Shown: positions 1 through 7,925 of the stretch, one piece after another
How the letters are laid out: each line of letters opens with the position of its first letter
Numbering within the stretch: the stretch's first letter is position 1
Source: Desulfobacterales bacterium
GTDB taxonomy: Bacteria; Desulfobacterota; Desulfobacteria; Desulfobacterales; Desulfobacteraceae
Direction of reading: 5' to 3'
Length of the DNA: 15,782 nucleotides
NCBI GenBank assembly: GCA_022361535.1
Contig: JAKSAU010000353.1
Coordinates: 1 to 15,782, forward strand
Translations under genes and position numbers: made by a program
Notes under the pieces: generated by a model
The model's input: the letters and a program-made list of their open reading frames with translations, nothing else
Database searches by the model: none
What the model was told of the DNA's origin: nothing

Positions 1-1825
1 CAAAAACCTCCACTTCCATAATGGGCTCCAGCAGGGCAATGGAGGCGCTTTCCAGGGCATTTTTACAGGCCATGGATGCACACACGCTGAATGCCAGCTC
101 GTTGCTCCGCTCATCAAAGCTGCCGGACTCCAGGCGGATGGACACATCCACCAGCGGGTATCCTTTCAGGTAGCCGCCTTCAAGGCTCTCCCGGATACCG
201 GTTTCAATGGCCGGGATATACTGCCCGGGGATCTGGTCATCCGTCACCGAGGATTCAAACCGGATGCCCTCGCCCCTGGCCAGCGGTTCCAGACGGATCC
301 CGACGCTGGCAAAATGGGATTTGCCCGATATGTCCCTTTCAAACTCGGCGCTGCCCGCGGCCGGTGCCGCAAGGACCTCCCTGTACACGACCTGGGGATT
401 GCCCACATTGACATTGGTTTTAAACTCCTTGAGCATCCGGGATATAATGATCTCAAGATGAAGCTCTCCCATGCCGGACAGAATGGTCTGGCCGGTTTCA
501 TCGTCCTTGCGGACCTTCAGGGTCGGATCTTCGATAATGAATTTTTCCAGGACATCATCCAGCTTTTCCTGGTCTGCATGGGTTTTGGGTTCAATGGCAA
601 TGGAGATGACCGGATCTTCATACTCCATTTTTTCCAGGAAAACCGGGGCCTCTCTATCGCACAGGGTCTCACCGGTACCGGAGTCTTTCAGCCCGACTAT
701 GCCGATGATATCCCCAGCAGAAGCCTCATCAAGCCGTTCTCTTTTGTTGGCATGCATGCGAAGAATTCTTGACAGTTTTTCCTTGCGGTTAAGTGCCGGA
801 TTGAACACATCCTTACCTGCTTGGATACGGCCGGAATAAATTCTTGCAAAGGATAACTTTCTGCCTTCAATCATTGACACTTTGAAAATCAGGGCAGCAA
901 GCGGACCGTTCTTTTCAGGTTTATATTCCAATATATCTTCGGTTTTGGGATGAATCCCTTTGACCGGCGGGATATCTTTGGGACTTGGCAGGTAAAAGTC
1001 AATAGCATCCAGCAACGGCTGAACCCCTTTATTTTTTAAAGCAGACCCACAGAGTACAGGTACGATATCTCGATTAATAGTGGCGTTCCGGATCGCAGCC
1101 TTTAATTCAGCAACAGAGATCTCCTCTTCACCAAGATATTTCTCCATGATCTCGTCATCGGTTTCAGACACAGCTTCCAAAAGTTTGTCCCTGTATTCTG
1201 CAGCAAGATCTTCAAACTCGGGTTCAATATCACCTGCTGTGTACTCTGCGCCTAATGTTTCATCATCCCAGGAAATCTGCTGCATATTGATCAGATCAAT
1301 CACGCCCCTGAACTGATCTTCTGCTCCAATGGGCACCTGGATCATCACCGGGTTGGCAGCAAGCTTTTCACGGATGGAATCACAGGCAACAAAAAAGTCT
1401 GCCCCTGTCCGATCCATTTTATTGATAAAGGCCATCCTGGGAACTTCATACCGATCGGCCTGTCTCCATACGGTTTCAGACTGGGGCTCAACGCCGCCTA
1501 CGGCGCAGAATACGCCAATGGCACCATCCAGTACTCGCAAAGCGCGTTCCACCTCTACAGTGAAATCCACATGGCCCGGGGTATCGATAATCTGGATATG
1601 GGCACCTTTCCACTGGCAGGACGTTACTGCCGATGTAATGGTTATGCCCCTGTCCTGTTCATCCTGCATCCAGTCCATAGTGGCTTCACCGTCATGGACT
1701 TCACCGATCTTATGGGATTTACCCGTATAGTATAGAATTCGTTCGGTTACGGTGGTCTTACCCGCATCGATATGGGCCATGATGCCTATATTTCTAATCT
1801 TTGCAATATTTTTTTGTTTGCTCAT
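1..1825 (-). CDS. fusA: Elongation factor G (translational GTPase), 3' end off window
   Basis: Ribosomal translocase that uses GTP to move tRNA and mRNA through the ribosome in the cytoplasm. About 608 residues are visible and open to the left edge; EF-G is usually near 690, so the end of domain IV or domain V is missing. The G motifs are clear: AHIDAGKTT at 17-25, RGITITSA at 59-66, DTPGH at 81-85, NKMD at 135-138 and a later CGSA. The start is an ATG 11 bases after the stop of the GerMN gene, with only a weak AAAAG ribosome site, so translation may be coupled to that gene. No ribosomal-protein or tufA gene is nearby, so this could be a second, non-str-operon EF-G paralogue (for example a recycling-type EF-G2). 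The family is certain; the subtype is not. Confidence 0.97.
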   Translation of the reverse strand, partial: MSKQKNIAKIRNIGIMAHIDAGKTTVTERILYYTGKSHKIGEVHDGEATMDWMQDEQDRGITITSAVTSCQWKGAHIQIIDTPGHVDFTVEVERALRVLDGAIGVFCAVGGVEPQSETVWRQADRYEVPRMAFINKMDRTGADFFVACDSIREKLAANPVMIQVPIGAEDQFRGVIDLINMQQISWDDETLGAEYTAGDIEPEFEDLAAEYRDKLLEAVSETDDEIMEKYLGEEEISVAELKAAIRNATINRDIVPVLCGSALKNKGVQPLLDAIDFYLPSPKDIPPVKGIHPKTEDILEYKPEKNGPLAALIFKVSMIEGRKLSFARIYSGRIQAGKDVFNPALNRKEKLSRILRMHANKRERLDEASAGDIIGIVGLKDSGTGETLCDREAPVFLEKMEYEDPVISIAIEPKTHADQEKLDDVLEKFIIEDPTLKVRKDDETGQTILSGMGELHLEIIISRMLKEFKTNVNVGNPQVVYREVLAAPAAGSAEFERDISGKSHFASVGIRLEPLARGEGIRFESSVTDDQIPGQYIPAIETGIRESLEGGYLKGYPLVDVSIRLESGSFDERSNELAFSVCASMACKNALESASIALLEPIMEVEVF

Positions 1826-1836
1826 CTTTTTATAAT

Positions 1837-2391
1837 CTATTTTACAATCAACATGTTGGTTTTAAAAAATGGTTCCAGGCTGATATGGCCGCCCAGGCTT
1901 GCCCCTTCCTCTCCGTTCAACAAAATCTTAACCTGTTTGATATCAGGAATATTCACTGCCAGAGTATTGACCAGTGAGTAGATACTCAAGTATTCGGTCA
2001 TTGTATCTGTGGGTTCTAAGCGTTGCCGGGAAAAACTCAGGTCTAAAAAAGCATTTCCACTTTCGGTTATGAACAAGGCATTGACCCGGGTATCTTCCGG
2101 AAAAACCCGTAATAGTCCTTGAGCAGGTGGATCTTCCAGCAGGGCCTCAAGTACGGTCCGCCCCAATTTGTGAGCATCCAGCCCTGGGTCAAACTGTCTT
2201 GCCACCGCCTTTAAATGCCCGTTTTTGATATCGGCATAGTACAAAAAAGCATCCGAGAGAACAACAGGACTATTATTTTCAGTACCCTGGTCAGCCAATG
2301 CCGGACCGGGCCGGCAAATCATTGAAGCCAGCCAAACTGCCATCCCCAAGTAAACAGCATATTTTATTATTGATCCGGCTTCTTTAATCAT
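1837..2391 (-). CDS. Secreted GerMN-domain protein
   Basis: A 184-residue exported protein. The N-terminus has a lysine-containing start, a hydrophobic stretch at about 8-24 and an ALA-DQ motif near 31-35 that looks like a signal peptidase I site. The rest, about 47-175, resembles the GerMN domain first seen in the Bacillus germination protein GerM. Visible features are a LLEDPP-type turn, an [11 protein letters not shown] strand, a FLDLSFSR strand and a VKILLNGEE near the end. In non-sporulating bacteria the role is poorly defined and probably involves the envelope. It is the first gene of a unit with the EF-G gene (11-base gap), behind a strong promoter. The start ATG has no clear Shine-Dalgarno; the in-frame ATG at codon 17 would shorten the signal peptide too much, so the upstream one is preferred. 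Confidence 0.75.
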   Translation of the reverse strand: MIKEAGSIIKYAVYLGMAVWLASMICRPGPALADQGTENNSPVVLSDAFLYYADIKNGHLKAVARQFDPGLDAHKLGRTVLEALLEDPPAQGLLRVFPEDTRVNALFITESGNAFLDLSFSRQRLEPTDTMTEYLSIYSLVNTLAVNIPDIKQVKILLNGEEGASLGGHISLEPFFKTNMLIVK

Positions 2392-2429
2392 GGGGAAACA
2401 GCCCTTAATTCTTTGATTTAAAATGTTAT

Positions 2430-2458
2430 TTGATACAGTATTGCCCTTTCAGTGTCAA
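2430..2458 (-). promoter_or_regulatory. Sigma70-type promoter for the GerMN-EF-G unit
   Basis: Read on the minus strand, a perfect TTGACA (2458-2453) is followed by a 17-base spacer and TATCAA (2435-2430), four of six matches to the -10 consensus. Transcription would start near 2423, giving a leader of roughly 30 bases before the ATG at 2391. Confidence 0.7.
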
Positions 2459-2467
2459 GAAAATAGC

Positions 2468-2496
2468 TTGCAAAACAGGCCCAGGTTTAATAAAAT
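2468..2496 (+). promoter_or_regulatory. Sigma70-type promoter for the DUF1992-ddl-purDE-tsaC operon
   Basis: TTGCAA (2468-2473), a 17-base spacer and TAAAAT (2491-2496, five of six matches to TATAAT) face right. The predicted start is near 2503. It lies back to back with the minus-strand promoter, the two -35 boxes being about ten bases apart, so both units may respond together to one regulator. Confidence 0.65.
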
Positions 2497-2499
2497 CTA

Positions 2500-2540
2500 T
2501 TGCCTTAAAACGGGCATTTTTTTTTGCCTTTTAAGTGCAA
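2500..2540 (+). promoter_or_regulatory. Leader hairpin before the DUF1992 gene
   Basis: TTGC (2500-2503) and CTTAAAA (2504-2510) pair with TTTTAAG (2529-2535) and GCAA (2537-2540), with one bulged T at 2536. An inner GGC/GCC stem closes a loop containing nine T's (2517-2525). The fold sits at or just after the predicted transcription start. It could stabilise the leader or act as an attenuator-like element. No function is established. Confidence 0.45.
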
Positions 2541-2571
2541 CCTTATCGATCAGGAGCAATCAATATCCGTT

Positions 2572-2943
2572 ATGATTCCCGGATTTGAAGCCATAGTAGA
2601 AGAAAGAATCAAAAAAGCCCAAAAAGAGGGTGGATTTGAGGACCTGCCGGGCAAGGGCAAGCCTTTGGATTTTGATGACAGTCATGCGCCCCAGGAACTT
2701 CGTATGGCACATAAGATTCTTAAGAACGCCGGGTTCCTTCCCCCGGAAATTGAAATTAAAAAACAGATTGCCAACACCCAGGATTTGATGAACAGCCTGG
2801 ATCATTCTCCTGATGAAAAGGCAAAACTTGGAAAGAAACTCAACTACCTGCTGGCAAAACTGGATACTGTCCGGGGTACCGGGCCTGCCGCTGCCATGGT
2901 CAGGGACCAATATAGAACCGATTTGATAAGAAAGTTATCATGA
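2572..2943 (+). CDS. DUF1992 (DnaJ-homologue C28-type) conserved protein
   Basis: A 123-residue cytoplasmic protein of the DUF1992 family, which also covers E. coli YhdN and the conserved domain of DnaJC28-like proteins; biochemical function unknown. The family pattern is clear: IVEERIKKAQKEGGFEDLPG, then GKPL, an acidic FDDSHAPQELR, and KNAGFLPPEIE. The reading frame is open upstream to a TTG at 2524, but that codon sits in the loop of the leader hairpin and would add 16 residues not typical of the family. The ATG at 2572 is preferred, with AGGAG at 2552-2556, a longer than usual spacing of 15 bases. It is the first gene of the operon and overlaps the next gene by four bases (ATGA). Confidence 0.85.
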   Translation: MIPGFEAIVEERIKKAQKEGGFEDLPGKGKPLDFDDSHAPQELRMAHKILKNAGFLPPEIEIKKQIANTQDLMNSLDHSPDEKAKLGKKLNYLLAKLDTVRGTGPAAAMVRDQYRTDLIRKLS

Positions 2944-3434
2944 ATATTCGTAAAAAAGATAAAGAAGGGTTATTTAAAAATATATTTATAGCCTATTTCA
3001 TTTTACTGCTCCATGTATTCCTCTTGGCTGGAGTAGGACTATCTGTTGTACTATTTAAAGGGGTATACCATTACCTGCCATGGATCATGGCCGGTATTGC
3101 AATCCTTGTACTTGCCATAGCCTGGATCATCTATCGGAGGATGCGGGATACCTCATCAAGTTTGAGTGAGGTTTTAGGCGCCCCCGAATTCCAGGACCGC
3201 GCGGTTGAAGTTAGGCTTTTAGGAGGACTTGCCTCCTTTGAAATTAAAGCCAAACAGACTCAACCCCTCCTTCCCGAAAACACCGATGTCCCCCTCTATC
3301 CAGAGGCCCGTCTAATAGAAAGCTCGGTAGCCAATGCAGAGAGGAAGATGCTCGAACTCAACACCTTGTATGAAAAGAACCTGATCACCAAGGAAGAATT
3401 CGAAGCTGCACGTCAAAACATCATCCAGGGATAG
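2940..3434 (+). CDS. Two-helix membrane protein with SHOCT-like C-terminus
   Basis: A 164-residue inner-membrane protein. Two hydrophobic helices lie at about 14-39 and 46-65, flanked by basic residues (IRKKDK at the start, YRRMRD after the second helix), so both ends probably face the cytoplasm. A polar linker leads to about 133-163, where an ERKMLELNTLYEKNLITKEEF pattern followed by a short helix matches the SHOCT (short C-terminal) oligomerisation motif. Function unknown; SHOCT tails are usually accessory dimerisation or interaction modules. Its ATG overlaps the DUF1992 stop codon as ATGA and has only a weak ribosome site, so it is probably translated by coupling. ddl follows 31 bases later. 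Confidence 0.75.
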   Translation: MNIRKKDKEGLFKNIFIAYFILLLHVFLLAGVGLSVVLFKGVYHYLPWIMAGIAILVLAIAWIIYRRMRDTSSSLSEVLGAPEFQDRAVEVRLLGGLASFEIKAKQTQPLLPENTDVPLYPEARLIESSVANAERKMLELNTLYEKNLITKEEFEAARQNIIQG

Positions 3435-3465
3435 CCCCTGGCCACAAAACCCAAAGGAGACGTAT

Positions 3466-4425
3466 ATGAAAAAAATCAGGCTGGCCCTGTTGTCCGGCGG
3501 GGTGTCAACAGAACGTGAAGTATCTTTAAACAGCGGTAAACAGGTATTTGAAGCACTAAACAAAGAAAAATACGAGATCACTCAGTATGATCCGAAATTT
3601 GACCTGCAAAAACTGGTCATGGACGCTTCAAACATAGATGCGGCCCTGATCATCCTTCATGGGCCTTTTGGTGAAGACGGAACCGTACAGGGTTTATTGG
3701 ATCTTTTAAACATCCCGTACCAGGGGGCAGGCGTCCTTGGATCTTCTGTGGCCATGAACAAGCTTACTGCAAAGCAGTTGTATGAAGCCACTAAAATTCC
3801 TACTCCCGGATACCTGTCCTTTGATACGACTGATGAGATTTCCATTCCAGAGGTGGTTGATACCTTAGGACTTCCCATTGTTGTCAAACCAGCCTGCGCC
3901 GGCTCAAGCGTTGGCATGACCATTGTCAAAGAACAAGATAAGCTCGATGACGCCATCAAATTAGGGTTTGAACACGATGATACCCTGATCCTTGAACGGT
4001 ATATAAAGGGACTTGAGTTAACCTGCGGCGTGCTGGGCAACCAGGACCTTGAGGCTCTTCCTGTCATAGAAATCATCCCCGGTGACAACCATGAGTATTT
4101 TGATTACGAGGCCAAATATGTTGCCGGGGAAACCGAAGAAATCTGCCCGGCCCGCATTGATGATGAAACAACCCAAAAAGTTCAGGAGCTTGCCTTAGGG
4201 GCACATAAAGCCCTGTTCCTCAAAGGCTATTCCAGGACAGATATGATCTTAAGAAATGGAGAGTTGTTTGTCCTTGAAACCAACACCATCCCCGGCATGA
4301 CCGCCACAAGCCTGTTTCCTCAATCTGCAAATGAAGCTGGATACAGTTTTTCAGCATTGCTGGATAAACTAATTGAACTTGCCATAGAAGAGAATAAACG
4401 CACAAATCTAAGGAGAGCTAAATGA
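3466..4425 (+). CDS. ddl: D-alanine--D-alanine ligase
   Basis: ATP-grasp enzyme of the cytoplasm that joins two D-alanines to make the dipeptide used in peptidoglycan precursors. At 319 residues it has the usual length. Visible landmarks are STEREVS (14-20), HGPFGEDGT (65-73), the ATP-binding loop KPACAGSSVG (141-150), the FDYEAKY segment (212-218) holding the tyrosine typical of D-Ala rather than D-lactate ligases, RTD at 257-259, and the metal-binding LETNTIPGMT (270-279). A clear AAGGAG lies at 3452-3457, nine bases before the ATG. It overlaps the following purine gene by four bases (ATGA), an unusual pairing of wall and purine synthesis. No vancomycin-resistance signature is seen. Confidence 0.96.
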   Translation: MKKIRLALLSGGVSTEREVSLNSGKQVFEALNKEKYEITQYDPKFDLQKLVMDASNIDAALIILHGPFGEDGTVQGLLDLLNIPYQGAGVLGSSVAMNKLTAKQLYEATKIPTPGYLSFDTTDEISIPEVVDTLGLPIVVKPACAGSSVGMTIVKEQDKLDDAIKLGFEHDDTLILERYIKGLELTCGVLGNQDLEALPVIEIIPGDNHEYFDYEAKYVAGETEEICPARIDDETTQKVQELALGAHKALFLKGYSRTDMILRNGELFVLETNTIPGMTATSLFPQSANEAGYSFSALLDKLIELAIEENKRTNLRRAK

Positions 4426-6185
4426 AAATCCTCGTTGTAGGCAGCGGCGGACGGGAGCATACCCTGGTATGGAAAATCTCCCAAAGCCCCATGGTGGACA
4501 AAATCTATTGCGCACCCGGCAATGCCGGAACCCGGACCCTGGCAGAAAATGTGGACATCAATGCCGAAGACATCAATGCACTTGCTGCATTTGCCCAAGA
4601 AAACCAGATCGACCTTACTGTGGTCGGTCCTGAAGGCCCGCTTGTTGCAGGAATCGTTGATGTATTCCAAGAAAAAGGATTGGCCGCATTCGGTCCATCC
4701 AAAGCCGCTGCACAACTTGAAGGATCAAAAGTCTTCTCCAAAAATTTGATGCAAAAATACGGGATTGCCTGTGCTCAAGGCGAATCCTTTACAGAACCTG
4801 AAAAAGCAAAAGCTTATGCAAAAACTTTAGGTGCCCCCTGTGTGGTTAAAGCAGACGGTCTGGCAGCAGGAAAAGGTGTGATTGTCTGCACCACTCTTGA
4901 AGAAGCAAACGAGGCCATTGACAGCATGCTCAATGACAATGCCTTTGGTGACGCAGGCGCCCTTGTGGTAGTGGAAGAATGCCTTCAAGGCGAAGAAGCC
5001 TCTTTCATTGCATTAACCGACGGCAAGACCGTACTTCCCCTTCCCGAATCCCAGGATCATAAACGGATTTTTGACAATGACGAAGGGCCTAACACCGGTG
5101 GTATGGGCGCTTATTCCCCGGCTCCGGTCCTTGATTACTACCTGAAAAGCAAGGCCATGAAAGAAGTTATGATCCCAGCAGTAGAAGGCATGGCCAAAGA
5201 AGGCACACCTTTTAAAGGCGTGCTTTATGCAGGTCTCATGATCGATGGAGACAAGATCAAGGTGCTGGAATTTAATACCCGCCTGGGAGATCCTGAAACC
5301 CAGCCTATCCTCTCCCGGCTGCAAAGCGACCTGGTTCCCCTGATGCAGGCCTGCTGCGATGAAACCCTGCACAACCAGAAAATAAAAATCGACCCAAGGG
5401 CAGCCATGTGCGTTGTAATTTCAGCGGGCGGTTATCCCGGGTCTTATGAATCCGGCCATGAAATCACAGGGCTGGAGGAAGCAAATGCAGTTAAGGATAC
5501 TGTTGTCTTCCATGCCGGTACAGGTATGGACGGTGACAAGGTCGTTGCCACTGGCGGCCGTGTTCTTGGCGTTACCGCTCTTGGGGATACGGTTGAGCAA
5601 GCCATCAAAACCGCATATGAAGCCTGCAGTAAAATCAATTTTAAAGATTGTTTTATGAGAAAAGATATAGGAGCAAAAGCTATGAAAAGAATGGACACTC
5701 CCCCCCAGGTCGGCGTGATCATGGGATCTGATTCAGACCTTCCGGTCATGGAAAAAGCACTTGCCATGCTTAAAAAATTCGACATTCCCTATTATGTCAC
5801 TGTTGCATCAGCCCACAGGACCCCGGAACGGGCTTCCAAGCTGGCAACAGAAGCCCGTGAAAAAGGAATCAAGGTGCTTATTTGCGGTGCCGGCCATGCA
5901 GCCCACCTGGCTGGTGTAATTGCAGCTCATACCACCCTGCCTGTTTTGGGCGTACCCATTGATTCCAGTGCACTCCAGGGCCTGGACGCGCTTTTGGCTA
6001 CCGTTCAGATGCCTCCCGGCATCCCGGTTTCTACCATGGCAATAGGCAAATCAGGTGCCCATAACGCAGGTATCACTGCAGCACAGATCATCGGTGTAAC
6101 AGATCCTGAAGTAGCAGAAAAACTGGCTGCCTTTAAAAAAGAAATGGCTGATAAAGTAGCTGAAAAGGCAGAAGCGCTTGCCTGA
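4422..6185 (+). CDS. purD-purE: PurD-PurE fusion: GAR synthetase plus AIR carboxylase/N5-CAIR mutase
   Basis: A single 587-residue frame holds two purine enzymes. Residues 1 to about 420 are phosphoribosylamine--glycine ligase (PurD, ATP-grasp): N-terminal VVGSGGREH, GPNTGGMGAYSPAP near 222 and FNTRLGDPETQ near 283. It ends in RKDIGAKAM, where free-standing PurD normally stops. Residues 421-587 are a complete PurE: MGSDSDLP near 434, SAHRTPER near 463, AGHAAHLAG near 489 and QMPPGIPVSTMAIGKSGAHNAG. The AAHL motif fits class I PurE (N5-CAIR mutase) better than the AGRSN type of class II. PurD acts at step two and PurE at step six of IMP synthesis, so this is not simple channelling of consecutive steps. 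AGGAG at 4411-4415 precedes the ATG by six bases. The frame is continuous with no homopolymer at the junction itself. Confidence 0.95.
   Translation: MKILVVGSGGREHTLVWKISQSPMVDKIYCAPGNAGTRTLAENVDINAEDINALAAFAQENQIDLTVVGPEGPLVAGIVDVFQEKGLAAFGPSKAAAQLEGSKVFSKNLMQKYGIACAQGESFTEPEKAKAYAKTLGAPCVVKADGLAAGKGVIVCTTLEEANEAIDSMLNDNAFGDAGALVVVEECLQGEEASFIALTDGKTVLPLPESQDHKRIFDNDEGPNTGGMGAYSPAPVLDYYLKSKAMKEVMIPAVEGMAKEGTPFKGVLYAGLMIDGDKIKVLEFNTRLGDPETQPILSRLQSDLVPLMQACCDETLHNQKIKIDPRAAMCVVISAGGYPGSYESGHEITGLEEANAVKDTVVFHAGTGMDGDKVVATGGRVLGVTALGDTVEQAIKTAYEACSKINFKDCFMRKDIGAKAMKRMDTPPQVGVIMGSDSDLPVMEKALAMLKKFDIPYYVTVASAHRTPERASKLATEAREKGIKVLICGAGHAAHLAGVIAAHTTLPVLGVPIDSSALQGLDALLATVQMPPGIPVSTMAIGKSGAHNAGITAAQIIGVTDPEVAEKLAAFKKEMADKVAEKAEALA
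5669..5684 (+). promoter_or_regulatory. Internal ribosome site and start for free PurE
   Basis: Inside the fusion, AGGAG (5669-5673) lies eight bases before an in-frame ATG (5682-5684, codon 421) exactly where PurE begins. This is the arrangement expected of a separate purE gene, so a free 167-residue PurE may be made along with the fusion. Inferred from sequence only. Confidence 0.6.
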
Positions 6186-6834
6186 TACGGCCAGACCTGA
6201 ATACACAAACAAGGTCCGGGTGGATATCTCTCGCCCGGACCCGTCTGTTATACAAAACGCCGGAAAGATACTCTCCAACAATGGCATAGTTATCTTTCCG
6301 GCTGCTTGTCTCTACGGGGTAGCTGCCAATGCCCTGTCTCCTAAAGCTGTAGAAAAAGTTTTCCACATTAAACAGCGTCCCAAGGACAACCCAATATTAG
6401 TTCTCATCCGGGATACTGACGACCTAAATACACTTGTAAAATCTGTTCCAAAGGCAGCACAGCGCCTCATGGACCGATTCTGGCCCGGATCAATCACCCT
6501 GATTTTTGAGGCTGCCAACCACATCTCTCCTATACTTACAGCAGGTACCGGTAAAATCGGTATCCGCCTGCCAGGCCACCCCATTGCCCAAGCCTTGGTT
6601 CATGCTGTGGATTTTCCCATTACCGGAACCAGTGCCAATCTATCAGGTAAGCCAGGCTGTATCGATCCTTACAGATTACCGGCATCCATTGTTAATGAGG
6701 CAGATCTCATACTTGACTCAGGCAAAGTAAAAGGCGGCATTGGTTCCTCTATTGTGGATGTCACTTGCAACCCAATAAAAATCGTGAGAGAAGGTGCTGT
6801 ATCAGCCAACGACATTAACCTTGCCCTGGCCTGA
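6178..6834 (+). CDS. tsaC: Threonylcarbamoyl-AMP synthase (TsaC/YrdC/Sua5 domain)
   Basis: YrdC-domain protein that makes L-threonylcarbamoyl-AMP from threonine, bicarbonate and ATP, the first step of the t6A37 modification of ANN-decoding tRNAs. The single domain (no Sua5 C-terminal domain) shows KQRPKDNPI (65-73), the FWPGSITLIF strand (101-110), KIGIRLPGHP (126-135) and GTSANLSG (150-157). The usual PTET motif before the first loop is PAAC (41-44), so the conserved threonine is alanine. The listed start is a TTG overlapping the purE stop, with AAAAGG at 6163-6168. A GTG at 6220 with AAGG five bases upstream is an equally good start and would give 204 residues. Last gene of the operon; no hairpin terminator directly after it. 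Confidence 0.88.
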   Translation: MPDTARPEYTNKVRVDISRPDPSVIQNAGKILSNNGIVIFPAACLYGVAANALSPKAVEKVFHIKQRPKDNPILVLIRDTDDLNTLVKSVPKAAQRLMDRFWPGSITLIFEAANHISPILTAGTGKIGIRLPGHPIAQALVHAVDFPITGTSANLSGKPGCIDPYRLPASIVNEADLILDSGKVKGGIGSSIVDVTCNPIKIVREGAVSANDINLALA

Positions 6835-6862
6835 TTCAAGGCCGTAAACCCAAGAAATAGTA

Positions 6863-6890
6863 TTGACAAGACAGCTATTTTCCTTTAAAT
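6863..6890 (+). promoter_or_regulatory. Promoter of the tRNA-Leu gene
   Basis: A perfect TTGACA (6863-6868), 16-base spacer and TTAAAT (6885-6890). Predicted start near 6897, about seven bases before the mature tRNA 5' end. Confidence 0.65.
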
Positions 6891-6903
6891 AAGAGAGTCC
6901 CAT

Positions 6904-6990
6904 GCCGGAGTGGTGGAATTGGTAGACGCAGAGGATTCAAAATCCTCCGGGCTTAGGCCCTTGCGAGTTCAAGTCTCGCCTCCGGTACCA
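6904..6990 (+). tRNA. tRNA-Leu, anticodon CAA
   Basis: A complete class II tRNA of 87 bases including an encoded CCA. The acceptor stem GCCGGAG pairs with CTCCGGT. The anticodon stem GAGGA/TCCTC closes the loop TTCAAAA, with anticodon CAA at 6938-6940 reading UUG leucine codons. The long variable arm (about GGGCTTAGGCCC) and a T-arm GCGAG-TTCAAGT-CTCGC are typical of tRNA-Leu. Its own promoter and a downstream terminator show it is a separate unit. It marks the border between the housekeeping block and the AT-rich right half; the 3' ends of tRNA-Leu genes are frequent integration sites. Confidence 0.98.
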
Positions 6991-6999
6991 TGAATATAA

Positions 7000-7031
7000 A
7001 GGCTTTCAGCGTTTTCGCTGAGAGCCTTTTT
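7000..7031 (+). terminator. Rho-independent terminator of tRNA-Leu
   Basis: A 12-bp stem (7000-7011 with 7016-7027, one G-U pair) closes a TTTT loop and is followed directly by a run of T's (7027-7031). It lies ten bases after the CCA end. Confidence 0.88.
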
Positions 7032-7049
7032 GCTTATAGAACTGCTCCA

Positions 7050-7071
7050 GCATCCAAATAGCATCCAAATA
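7050..7071 (+). repeat. Tandem 11-base direct repeat (GCATCCAAATA x2)
   Basis: Two perfect head-to-tail copies at 7050-7060 and 7061-7071, about 60 bases past the tRNA end. Short direct repeats beside a tRNA can be arm-type binding sites for a tyrosine integrase, but no integrase gene is seen, so this remains a guess. Confidence 0.6.
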
Positions 7072-7130
7072 GTTTTATTTGATACTCTATCAATTCTGCT
7101 GTTTTTCTTCGAATTTTCTTATCAGACACA

Positions 7131-7162
7131 AAAAAGCAGGGCCATTTCTGACCCTGCTTTTT
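7131..7162. terminator. Bidirectional terminator-like hairpin
   Basis: AAAAAGCAGGG (7131-7141) pairs perfectly with CCCTGCTTTTT (7152-7162) around a ten-base loop. Both strands read a GC-rich stem followed by T's, so it can stop transcription from either side and would shield the tRNA unit from the island. Confidence 0.7.
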
Positions 7163-7925
7163 GCCCAAGTCGATCACCATACTTAAAATAAGCCTCACGT
7201 ACCGAACTATTTGTTAATCGAATGAGCGATTACATTAAGGTAACAACTTGTCAAAGATCTATTTTGCATATGGTGTTATGTCTTGCATGAATTATTGAAA
7301 GTTCAATCACCTCCCTTGCATATAGGGTTGATTCTTTTTACTAACAATACCATTCGAATTTTTGTTAGCCCGAACTAACTTGTCAACACCTAAAATGTAA
7401 TGCAAATTAAAGGCCTTTCAAACCCGATACAAGTTTTGTGGCTTCTAAGGGATTGATAAACGGTTTCCTCTATTTCATAGACAGTCCGTGGTTAATGCAA
7501 ATGACGAGAAATGTCACGAAAACAGAAATTCCAACAAAGAAATCGTACATTTACATAGGGGGTGCTAGAGTACGAGCACAGATCGCAATAGGCATGGATT
7601 TTTTGGACCTTAGATGGTTCTGTGAGGGTATCGAATAGGCAACATAAAGGCACCAACAGAACGTCATTTTGACATCATTATGGCACCTTCAGACGTTGAC
7701 AAAAACAAGCCGGGATAGGTTGACAGAAACAGAATAGAATTGTTCCGGAATGCGCTGACAGTAACATGGGGAGGAGCAGGAATGTTGAGGATAACATTAA
7801 CAGTTTTAGAATTACCGTACAGGGGAACATTTTAATATATTATAGAGAGTGGTTAATCCCCATCATAGTCTTTGGATTCTGAGTGAATAGAATGAACAAA
7901 AGAGTCTCCTATTTTATCACGTTAG
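7163..7925. other. Long gene-poor AT-rich stretch with scattered short repeats
   Basis: No convincing gene. It holds an inverted repeat CTAACAA (7341-7347)/TTGTTAG (7362-7368) centred near a TTCGAA palindrome, and AACTTGTCAA twice (7245-7254, 7377-7386). Three loose copies of YTGACA-N2-AAC start at 7696, 7720 and 7755, the first being the inverse of the TTGTCAAC at 7380-7387. A GTG-started frame of 66 codons at 7438-7638 lacks a ribosome site and resembles nothing I know. The stretch may be a degraded mobile element. Confidence 0.4.

Noticed and set aside
2524..2571. Upstream TTG start for the DUF1992 protein.
   Set aside because: It lies in the loop of the leader hairpin and adds residues not typical of the family; the ATG at 2572 follows an AGGAG.
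5700..5706. Seven-C run just after the PurD-PurE junction as a frameshift site.
   Set aside because: Both domains are in the same frame without slippage, so no frameshift is needed.
7438..7638. GTG-started 66-codon plus-strand frame.
   Set aside because: No ribosome site, no recognisable features, and located in a repeat-rich stretch; an open frame of this size is expected by chance.
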